Shown here: piece after piece, positions 53,491 to 61,044 of the stretch
How the letters are laid out: every line of letters begins with the position of its first letter
Numbering within the stretch: the stretch's first letter is position 1
NCBI GenBank assembly: GCA_937923405.1
Contig: CALDUY010000028.1
Span: forward strand, 36,695-100,694
Direction of reading: 5' to 3'
Length of the DNA: 64,000 nt
From: an uncultured Gemmataceae bacterium
GTDB taxonomy: Bacteria > Planctomycetota > Planctomycetia > Gemmatales > Gemmataceae
The notes under the pieces: generated by a model
What the model was told of the DNA's origin: nothing
Databases searched by the model: none
The model's input: only the letters and a program-made list of their open reading frames with translations
Position numbers and translations under genes: made by a program

Positions 53491-54504
53491 GTGTCAGGGA
53501 CGACACCCAACATCGAGAGACCGTTCGATCTACACGGCCTTCGCACCTACGACCTGGACTCGCGTCCGAGTAAGGTCTTTCAGGAAGACCTGGGCCGACC
53601 GCTGGAACCGGGAGCCGGCATCGAGGACTGGTTCGACGCTCTGCCCCGGCAGCTGGCCGGCAACAGTCTACGTCGGGTTCGCTATCATTTGGCGCGCGCC
53701 CACGCCGAAGGCAAGACCGTCGTGGCGGCTCTCGGCGGCCACGTCATCAAGACGGGCTGCGGCCCCTATCTCGTCGATTGGATCGAGAAAGGTCTGATCA
53801 AAGCCGTGGCCATGAACGGCTCGGCGGCGATCCATGACTTTGAACTAGCCTTCGCCGGCAAGACCAGTGAGGATGTCTCCACGACGCTGCACGAAGGCAC
53901 CTTCGGCATGGCAAGAGAGACCGCCGACGCCTTCGCTGTGGCCAGCCGCGCCGGCCTCGAACACGAGCAGGGGCTGGGCCTAGCGTTGGGCCGGTACATG
54001 GATCAGGCTCGCTGTCTGCATCCCAGTTGTAGTGTCGTTCTCGCCGCCTATCGAGCCGGTATTCCTTGCACGATCCATGTGGCTATCGGGACCGACATCG
54101 TCCACATGCACCCGCACGTCTCCGGGGCGGCCCTGGGTGAGTCGTCCCACTTGGACTTCCGCCATTTGTGCCGCGTCGTTTCCACGATGCAGGGTGGCGT
54201 TTGGCTGAACCTCGGCAGCGCCGTCATTCTGCCCGAAGTGCTGCTCAAGGCGGTCAGCGTGGTCCGTAATTTCGGCCATTCTCTCGAGGGGTTGGTGACG
54301 GTCAACCTCGACAAAGAGTCTCGCTACCGCAGCAGTGTTAATGTGGTCAGTCGACCAGCTCAAGCGGGCGAGGGCTTGGAACTGATCGGGCATCACGAGA
54401 TCCTCTTGCCGCTGTTGCACGCGGCGATGGCGTCCCATCTGGCCCAGCCGCGAATTGCTCCCGAGACAGCGGAAATAATCTCGCCGTTCTCCAAAGCGGC
54501 GTGA
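53491..54504 (+). CDS. Deoxyhypusine-synthase-like protein of unknown function
   Basis: This is a 337-residue protein. GGHVIKTGCGPYLVDWIEKG, VAMNGSAAIHDFELAFAGKTSED, TFGMARETADAF and IHVAIGTDIVHMHPHVSG mark a bacterial family distantly related to the deoxyhypusine-synthase fold. It appears to lack the canonical DHS active-site Lys region. DHS itself makes deoxyhypusine on eIF5A, which bacteria lack, so another reaction is likely. GTG 53491 has AAGGAG eight bases upstream and is 12 bases after lpxK. Its place between lpxK and hldE suggests a role in LPS metabolism. Confidence 0.65.
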   Translation: MSGTTPNIERPFDLHGLRTYDLDSRPSKVFQEDLGRPLEPGAGIEDWFDALPRQLAGNSLRRVRYHLARAHAEGKTVVAALGGHVIKTGCGPYLVDWIEKGLIKAVAMNGSAAIHDFELAFAGKTSEDVSTTLHEGTFGMARETADAFAVASRAGLEHEQGLGLALGRYMDQARCLHPSCSVVLAAYRAGIPCTIHVAIGTDIVHMHPHVSGAALGESSHLDFRHLCRVVSTMQGGVWLNLGSAVILPEVLLKAVSVVRNFGHSLEGLVTVNLDKESRYRSSVNVVSRPAQAGEGLELIGHHEILLPLLHAAMASHLAQPRIAPETAEIISPFSKAA

Positions 54505-54555
54505 GCGTGGTTCGATTGCATCGCGGATTGTTCAGGGGTTGCGAGGGCTTATGTC

Positions 54556-56052
54556 ATGAACGCCGCCGTAGGCACGGCCGACGCCGACCTGGTCGATCTG
54601 GTCACCCGTCTGAGCCAACCGCGCGTCCTGGTGGTCGGCGATGCCATGCTCGATCGCTACGTCTGGGGAGACGCGGCGCGTATCAGTCAGGAAGCTCCGG
54701 TCATTTTGCTACATGCTGACCGTCGGGAAGAGCGGCTCGGCGGAGCGTCGAGCGTGGCTACTATGCTGCGGGCGTTGGGAGCCAGAGTGCAGCTGGCCGC
54801 CGTTGTCGGAGCCGACCCTGACGGAGAACGCATTCGCAAACTGGCGGTCGAACAGGGAATCGACGACGAAGCGCTGCTGGTCGATGACAGCCGCCCCAGC
54901 ACGGTCAAGGAACGCTACATCGGTCGGGCCCAACATCGCCATCCTCAGCAGATGTTGCGCGTCGATTTCGAGGTACGTCAGCCGCTGTCCCCAGTCATTG
55001 AGACCGAGCTGGCCGAGACGATCCAACGACAGATTCGCCGCTGCGACATCGTCCTCATCAGCGACTACGACAAGGGCGTCTGCACGTCGGGACTGCTTTC
55101 GGTGATTCTGGCCACGGCCAAGTTGTGTGGCGTGCGCGTCATTGCTGACCCCATTCGAGGGGGAGATTATCGCAAATATCGTGGCTGTTCGGCTGTCACT
55201 CCCAACCGACTCGAAGCAGGCTTGGCTACGGGACGCACGATTCACACGCTGGACGAGGCTTTCACTGCTGCGTCGCTGCTCCGCGAACGGCTCGATCTGG
55301 AAGCAGCCATCGTGACCCTCGATCGAGACGGTATGGTGATGGTACATGTCGATGGTCGACGCCGCCATTTTCCGACCCGGCCCCGACAGGTTTACGACAT
55401 CACTGGTGCGGGGGACATGGTCATGGCGATGCTGGCGATGACTCTGGCCGCTGGAGCTGACTACGACGCCGCCATTCGCCTGGCCAACGTCGCTGGCGGG
55501 TTGGAGGTGGAAAAGATCGGCGTCGCGACGGTGACCCGTGAAGAGATCCTCCGCGATTTGATGCAGGGCGGCCTACGCGGTTCCGGCAAGGTACTGAGTC
55601 GAACCGAACTGCTGTTAGAAGTGCAGCGGCATCGTGCCATCGGACATCGCATCGCCTTCACCAACGGTTGCTTTGACCTGCTGCACGCGGGGCACGTCCA
55701 GTATCTCTGCGAGGCTCGCGCCCAGGCCGACGTACTCGTGGTCGGTCTCAACAGTGACAGCAGCGTTCGCACCCTGAAGGGACCGACTCGGCCGGTGAAC
55801 GCAACGGAAGCGCGTGCTCTGGTGCTGTCCGCTCTGGAAGCCGTGGACTACGTCTGCGTCTTCGACGAAGCCACCCCGTTGGAGTTGATCCAGGCGGTGC
55901 GCCCCGATGTGTTGGTCAAGGGGGCCGACTACGCTCGTGCCCAGGTCGTGGGTGGCGACTTCGTCGAGTCCTACGGTGGACGAGTGCATCTGGCTCCGTT
56001 GCGAGAAGGGTTCTCGACGACGCGCTTGTTGCAACGCCTGGGAGCTGCCTGA
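54556..56052 (+). CDS. hldE: Bifunctional heptose-7-phosphate kinase/heptose-1-phosphate adenylyltransferase HldE
   Basis: This is a 498-residue fusion. Residues 1-340 form a PfkB/ribokinase-type kinase (VLVVGDAMLDRYVWG, VIADPIRGGDYRKYRG, VYDITGAGDMVMAMLA) that phosphorylates D-glycero-D-manno-heptose 7-phosphate. Residues 360-498 form a nucleotidyltransferase (FTNGCFDLLHAGHVQYL) that makes ADP-heptose. GAGGG lies eight bases before ATG 54556. The GAGDT of many kinases reads GAGDM here, a conservative change next to the catalytic Asp. ADP-heptose supplies the waaF product encoded downstream. Confidence 0.95.
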   Translation: MNAAVGTADADLVDLVTRLSQPRVLVVGDAMLDRYVWGDAARISQEAPVILLHADRREERLGGASSVATMLRALGARVQLAAVVGADPDGERIRKLAVEQGIDDEALLVDDSRPSTVKERYIGRAQHRHPQQMLRVDFEVRQPLSPVIETELAETIQRQIRRCDIVLISDYDKGVCTSGLLSVILATAKLCGVRVIADPIRGGDYRKYRGCSAVTPNRLEAGLATGRTIHTLDEAFTAASLLRERLDLEAAIVTLDRDGMVMVHVDGRRRHFPTRPRQVYDITGAGDMVMAMLAMTLAAGADYDAAIRLANVAGGLEVEKIGVATVTREEILRDLMQGGLRGSGKVLSRTELLLEVQRHRAIGHRIAFTNGCFDLLHAGHVQYLCEARAQADVLVVGLNSDSSVRTLKGPTRPVNATEARALVLSALEAVDYVCVFDEATPLELIQAVRPDVLVKGADYARAQVVGGDFVESYGGRVHLAPLREGFSTTRLLQRLGAA

Positions 56053-56055
56053 ACT

Positions 56056-57102
56056 ATGAATCTGGCTGTCTTCCTTCCCAACTGGATCGGTGATGCCGTG
56101 ATGGCCACACCTGCTTTGCGGGCGCTGCGACAACGCTATGCTCAGGCGCGGATCACGGCTGTCTGCAAACCTTATGTGGCGGGCGTTCTGGAAGGCGGCG
56201 ACTGGTTCGACGAATTAATTCTGGCCCACGGCAAAGCTTGGTCGCAATCGATCGCCGCCGTCGCCTGGAAACTGCGACAGCGACGCATCCAGTTGGCCGT
56301 GCTATTTCCCAACACGCTGCGATCGGCGATGACGGCTTGGCTAGGCGGATGTCGTCGGATCATCGGCTACGCGCGTTATGGCCGGTCTCCCTTGTTGACC
56401 GATGCTCTGGAACCGCTACGAACGCTTGAGGGACAGCTGGAAATCAGTCCGATCGTCGAGGCCTACAACCGCCTGGCCACACGAGCTGGCTGCGCCGAAC
56501 CGGGGTATGGATTGGAGTTATTCACCACGGCCCAAGATGAGGCAGCGGCCGATCGCGTCTGGGAGATGGGACGATTCAACGACTATCCCGAGGTGGTATG
56601 TCTGAATTCTGGGGCGGCCTTCGGAGCCTCGAAAAACTGGCCCAGCGAATACTTCGCCGAACTGGCTCGAGATCTGGTGAATCGTCGTGGTTGTGCTGTG
56701 CTGGTATTGTGTGGTCCGGTGGAGAAGGCCCAAGCGGGACAGATCGCCGAGCTAGCGGCCACCCCAGCAGTGATTTCGCTGGGTCAGCTCAGTGAGAGGG
56801 GCGGACTGCCGCTGTCGCTAGGTTTGACCAAAGCCTGCGTCCGTCGCGCCGACCTGCTGGTGACGACCGATTCTGGCCCGCGACACTTCGCCCACGCCTT
56901 CGATCGCCCCGTGGTCACGCTCTTTGGCCCGACGCACATTCGCTGGACAGAGACTTATCATCCCAAGGCGATCCATTTGCAAAAGCAGGTCGAATGTGGC
57001 CCGTGTCAAAAGCGTGTCTGTCCACTGGATCATCGCTGCATGAAACTGTTGCTTCCGTCGGAAGCATTAACGGCGGCGGAATCACTCCTTCAGGGTTCCT
57101 AA
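56056..57102 (+). CDS. waaF: LPS heptosyltransferase II family WaaF
   Basis: This is a 348-residue GT9 glycosyltransferase that adds heptose from ADP-heptose to the LPS inner core. The start MNLAVFLPNWIGDAVMATPALRAL, the middle ICLNSGA-type core (VVCLNSGAAFGASKNWP) and the C-terminal block (DLLVTTDSGPRHFAHAFDRPVVTLFGPTHIRWTETYHP) are typical. GGGAG lies before ATG 56056. It is four bases after hldE, so it is surely in the same operon. Confidence 0.94.
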   Translation: MNLAVFLPNWIGDAVMATPALRALRQRYAQARITAVCKPYVAGVLEGGDWFDELILAHGKAWSQSIAAVAWKLRQRRIQLAVLFPNTLRSAMTAWLGGCRRIIGYARYGRSPLLTDALEPLRTLEGQLEISPIVEAYNRLATRAGCAEPGYGLELFTTAQDEAAADRVWEMGRFNDYPEVVCLNSGAAFGASKNWPSEYFAELARDLVNRRGCAVLVLCGPVEKAQAGQIAELAATPAVISLGQLSERGGLPLSLGLTKACVRRADLLVTTDSGPRHFAHAFDRPVVTLFGPTHIRWTETYHPKAIHLQKQVECGPCQKRVCPLDHRCMKLLLPSEALTAAESLLQGS

Positions 57103-57128
57103 CAAGATCTTTTTTATCGGAATAACGC

Positions 57129-59696
57129 ATGACCTATGCACTCACCCTGCTTGCGATCGCCCTGATGGGCAGCGCCCTCAGTCGAGTGGCGTGGCACGTT
57201 CGCCGTCCTGGCGGGCCGAGCCGTCGCGGCTTCGTGAGCTTGCATCCGGAAGCCCGAGCCTGGTTGCGCAACGAGCGACTGGCCGAGCCGCAAGATTTCC
57301 TCCGTCTACAGGCAATGATTGTCAGCGGCCATCCCGGACGACAGGTGAGTCGGCTGACGCTGGGGCACGGCTCGGACACGCGAGTCGTCTACCTGAAACG
57401 CGAGGCGCAACTACGCTGGACGACGCGATGGAACAACTTTCTTGCCGGCTTCGGCTGGGTGTCGCGTTCCGTTCGTGAAGCCCGAGTGCTGGAGGCGCTG
57501 GAACGCGATGGGTTGCCGGGACCGCGTTGGTTGGCGACCGGCGAGGATCATCAGGGCAGGGCATTTCTGTTGATCGAGGAAGTGCGCGGAGCTGTCCCCC
57601 TGACCACCATGCTGGCTAACGCCAAGGATCCCAGCCAGCGTCGCCGCATCGCCCGACGACTAGGAGAAACTCTGGCGCGACTGCACGAGGCGGGGTTCTT
57701 CCATCGCGACTTGTACGCCAAGCATGTCTTGATACGTCCCGACGATGAGAGTGTCATCCTGCTGGACTGGCAACGAGCCTGGCGTGGAGCGTGGATCACG
57801 TTGTCCAGCCGGGTCCGCGATTTGGCCGCCTTGCATGCGACCCTGGCCGACAGTTTAGCCAGCCCGCGCGAACGGCTCGTCCTGTTACTAGCCTACGTCG
57901 CCAACACCTCCAGCCATCGACGGCGACGCTTGGCTCGCCAACTGCTGCTTCGAGTCGACGAGCAGGCCTATCGTCTGCGCCAGAAACGCCACATCCGTGA
58001 GAAACGCCAGCCTCCGACTACTGAGCCGCAGGCCTGGATTTGCATTGACGGCGATGATTATTGCATCACCCCCGAATTCGCCGAACTTAGTGCTGGGCAA
58101 TCGCTGGACTGGCTGCGGCCCGAACGTCAACCGCCCCTGGTTGGCTTAGTTAGCCGGCGCTGGCTCAAACTGGCCGATCAACGTCAGGTATTGCTCGAAC
58201 GCCGACGCGACCGCATCTCCCCGCAGGAATTCTTACGCCACTGGCTCCTCGGGCGTCCGTTGTTGTCCCCAGACCAGCGACGAGCAACGCTGTTGTGGCG
58301 ATTGGAACGTCACGGCGTGCCGGTCCCGCGCGTCCTCGCCGCCGGCCATCATCCGCGCCAGTTTATCTGGCAGGAGTCGTTCGTTCTGTGCGAACCCCTG
58401 ACGGGAACTCTGCGACTCTCGGCTTGGCTAGCGCGCACCTCTTCGCAACAACGACAGGAATTGCCTGCTCAGCTGGGACGTCTGCTGGCTCGACTGCACG
58501 AGGCCTGTTGCTACCTGGAGCCAAACGGGCTAAACGCGCTGGCCGTTCAGTTGTTGGGTGAGGAACCAGTCCTGGTGTTGGAACACACCGAGGGAATCAC
58601 CCCGCTGCGCCGCTCCTCGCCAGGACGAGCCGCGCGAGACGTTCAGCGAATCGCCGTCTTCCTCAACGAACAGGGATACGATCGTGGCTCATTGGCCAAA
58701 CTAAAACAAGGCTACGCAGAGGTCGCGGCGTCGACTCCGGTCGTAACCAGCAGCGGGCTCGATCGAGTGGTTTCTGCAGTGGAGCCGACTACCGTGGGTA
58801 CTCCCCCATCGTTCTGGCATCGGTTGATTCACGGCTGGAGTCGCTTGCAGCATCGACCGGACTGGCCCTTGTATGCTGGCCCAGGATGGCCCGAGCGAAT
58901 CATGCAAACGAGCGTGACCGACGACTTCCACGCTAAGCAAGGGCGATCTACTGGACGATGGCGGATGCCTGCTCCCGATGGAAAGGGATCCCCTTTGGTG
59001 GTCTATCTGAAACGCCACTACGTTCTGCCCTTCTGGCAGGGAATCCTGGCTCTGTTGTGGCCGCGGGGCAACTGGTCTCCGGCTATGATGGAGTATGAAC
59101 ATCTGGAATGGGCGCGACAGCAAGGCGTGCCCGTGCCTGCCACGGTCGCTGCGGGTGAATTCCTCGGCCCCTGGGGTCGGCTGAGCAGCTTTCTCGCCGT
59201 GGAAGAACTGACCGGCATGCTCCCCTTGCACCTGGCGATTCCGCTGGCCGCTCAGCGGATGCCGCCGGACCTGTTCCGTCGCTGGAAACGCGGACTGGTT
59301 GCCGAGATGGCCCGACTCTCACGGCTGTTACACGACCGCCGTCATTTTCACAAGGATCTTTATCTCTGTCATTTCTTCATCCGAGAAACAGATCTGGACA
59401 ACCTGCCCGGTGAGGAGCTAGCTGCCTGGCGTGGAAGGGTCTATTTGATCGATCTGCATCGCCTGACGCATCACCCCTGGACCTGGTGGATCTGGCTGCT
59501 CAAGGACTTGGCCCAATTATTGTACTCCTCCAACGTCGTCGGAGTCGATGTCCGCGATCAGGTCGCCTTCTGGATGCACTACCGCGGCCCCGGCGCGCAG
59601 CGCTGGTCCTCCCGCTGGTTGAGGCGGCTGGTGGTCTTTAAGTGGCGGCGCTACGATCGGCATAATCAACGTCGTAAGCAACGCCTGGCGAAGTAA
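57129..59696 (+). CDS. Triple WaaP/Kdo-kinase-like protein with degenerate middle domain
   Basis: This is an 855-residue protein with an N-terminal helix (TYALTLLAIALMGSALSRVAW) and three tandem WaaP/InaA-type kinase domains. Domain 1 has K90 (VVYLKRE), HRDLYAKH (192-199) and LLDW (211-214), all intact. Domain 2 keeps the fold pattern (LERHGVPVPRVLAAG, LLARLHEACCYLEPNG) but the ATP Lys is E357, HRD is LEP (463-465) and the metal Asp is lost (VLEH). Domain 3 has K628 (VVYLKRHY), HKDLYLCH (741-748) and YLIDLHR (772-778). Intact domains should phosphorylate heptose or Kdo in the core. It follows waaF by 26 bases. Confidence 0.9.
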   Translation: MTYALTLLAIALMGSALSRVAWHVRRPGGPSRRGFVSLHPEARAWLRNERLAEPQDFLRLQAMIVSGHPGRQVSRLTLGHGSDTRVVYLKREAQLRWTTRWNNFLAGFGWVSRSVREARVLEALERDGLPGPRWLATGEDHQGRAFLLIEEVRGAVPLTTMLANAKDPSQRRRIARRLGETLARLHEAGFFHRDLYAKHVLIRPDDESVILLDWQRAWRGAWITLSSRVRDLAALHATLADSLASPRERLVLLLAYVANTSSHRRRRLARQLLLRVDEQAYRLRQKRHIREKRQPPTTEPQAWICIDGDDYCITPEFAELSAGQSLDWLRPERQPPLVGLVSRRWLKLADQRQVLLERRRDRISPQEFLRHWLLGRPLLSPDQRRATLLWRLERHGVPVPRVLAAGHHPRQFIWQESFVLCEPLTGTLRLSAWLARTSSQQRQELPAQLGRLLARLHEACCYLEPNGLNALAVQLLGEEPVLVLEHTEGITPLRRSSPGRAARDVQRIAVFLNEQGYDRGSLAKLKQGYAEVAASTPVVTSSGLDRVVSAVEPTTVGTPPSFWHRLIHGWSRLQHRPDWPLYAGPGWPERIMQTSVTDDFHAKQGRSTGRWRMPAPDGKGSPLVVYLKRHYVLPFWQGILALLWPRGNWSPAMMEYEHLEWARQQGVPVPATVAAGEFLGPWGRLSSFLAVEELTGMLPLHLAIPLAAQRMPPDLFRRWKRGLVAEMARLSRLLHDRRHFHKDLYLCHFFIRETDLDNLPGEELAAWRGRVYLIDLHRLTHHPWTWWIWLLKDLAQLLYSSNVVGVDVRDQVAFWMHYRGPGAQRWSSRWLRRLVVFKWRRYDRHNQRRKQRLAK

Positions 59697-59776
59697 TCCA
59701 ACGCGAACTTGAGATTAGGGCGAACTGTGTCAGAGCGACCCAGGAACTCTGACCAAGAGCGAAGTCGGGGACGTGT

Positions 59777-60970
59777 ATGAAGATCGCACTTTGCCATACA
59801 AGTGTTCTGCCTCGTCGGGGAGGTTGCGAAACGTACATTGCCAGTCTCTCGCGACGACTCGTCGCCGATGGTCATGAGGTGCATCTGTTCGCCTGTGAGT
59901 GGGATACCACCGCGCTACCGACGCGGTTGGTCACGCACCGAGTAGCTCTGCCGCCGTTGCCTCGGTTTATCCGCCCCTGGTGGTTTAGCCTCGCCTGTCA
60001 GCGACTCATGAGCCAAGTCCAACTCGAGGTCAGCATCGGCTTCGACAAAATCACCGGTGTCGATGTCTATTATCCCCAAGGCGGCATGTACGAAGCCTCC
60101 GTGGCCATGAGTTTGGGCAAACATCGCTCGGCTCTGATTCGACGACTATTACTCTCGCTAAAGTGGTTAGAACCAGCTCACCTCTCGTATCTGCGGCTAG
60201 AGCATTCGCAGTACCGTCGACCTGACAGTGCTGTCATCGCCATCAGCGACATGGTTCTTCGCCATTTGGAAGAGCGAGGTTACGGCGGACCGCAAGTTCA
60301 TCGCTTGCCCATCGCTCCGCCTCGGGAACGCCTGGTCGAGGAAGATCGTTCCGGACGCCGGCAGCGGTTCCGTGCCCACTGGAATCTGGACGAGCAGCGC
60401 ATTGTCGCGGTCTTCGTCGGCCTGAATCATCGTCTCAAGGGGCTGGAGCCATTGCTCCACGCTCTTAGTAAACCGGTGTGCAACAGTATCGATCTGGTCG
60501 TGGCCGGCTCTCCAACCACTGTTGGGTTCAATCGCCTCATTCGCCGACTCCACCTGGGCAAACGTGTCCGTTTTGTCGGTTACTGTGCTGACATGCGCGA
60601 AGCCTACTTCGCCTCGGATCTGTTGGTTCACCCGACCTTCTATGATCCGTGCAGCAACGTGGTGCTGGAGGCGCTGGCCTGTGGACTACCAGTAATTACC
60701 AGCCAACACAATGGCGCTAGTGAGTTGTTGCGACCGACCGGAGTAGAAGGGGTCTGTCGCGAAGGCTATGTGATCCGCGATCCCCACGACCACGAAACCC
60801 TAGCAGCCAGTCTGGCCGCCCTGTGTGATCCCAATCGGCGACGCGAATGCTCAGCGGCGGCCCGTGAAACTGCTGCTGCATGGACCTTTGAGGATCATTA
60901 TCAGGCGCTGATGAACGTGCTAACCAACGTCGCGGTGCGTCGCTCACCGACCCTCCGACGCGCCGGTTGA
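59777..60970 (+). CDS. GT4 family glycosyltransferase, WaaG-like
   Basis: This is a 397-residue GT-B enzyme. The N-terminus MKIALCHTSVLPRRGGCETYI is typical, then VFVGLNHRLKGLEPLLHAL, VRFVGYCADMREAYFASDLLVHPTFYDPCSNVVLEALACGLPVITS, with the EAL-type nucleotide-sugar site and the NGASELL loop. The YDPCSNVVLEAL block resembles WaaG, which adds the first glucose of the LPS core. It lies 80 bases after the triple-kinase gene and ends the cluster. The sugar donor cannot be read from the sequence. Confidence 0.88.
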   Translation: MKIALCHTSVLPRRGGCETYIASLSRRLVADGHEVHLFACEWDTTALPTRLVTHRVALPPLPRFIRPWWFSLACQRLMSQVQLEVSIGFDKITGVDVYYPQGGMYEASVAMSLGKHRSALIRRLLLSLKWLEPAHLSYLRLEHSQYRRPDSAVIAISDMVLRHLEERGYGGPQVHRLPIAPPRERLVEEDRSGRRQRFRAHWNLDEQRIVAVFVGLNHRLKGLEPLLHALSKPVCNSIDLVVAGSPTTVGFNRLIRRLHLGKRVRFVGYCADMREAYFASDLLVHPTFYDPCSNVVLEALACGLPVITSQHNGASELLRPTGVEGVCREGYVIRDPHDHETLAASLAALCDPNRRRECSAAARETAAAWTFEDHYQALMNVLTNVAVRRSPTLRRAG

Positions 60971-60983
60971 ACGGCGAAAACAA

Positions 60984-61019
60984 CACGGGCGACAGAAACA
61001 GCTGCTTCCATCGCCCGTG
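60984..61019. terminator. 9-bp hairpin between convergent genes
   Basis: CACGGGCGA (60984-60992) and TCGCCCGTG (61011-61019) pair perfectly with an 18-base loop. It lies just after the GT4 stop and before the end of the minus-strand DUF1570-like gene, so it could terminate both. A T-run is absent. Confidence 0.6.
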
Positions 61020-61044
61020 CAGTAAGAAGGTAGCGTCAACAGAA

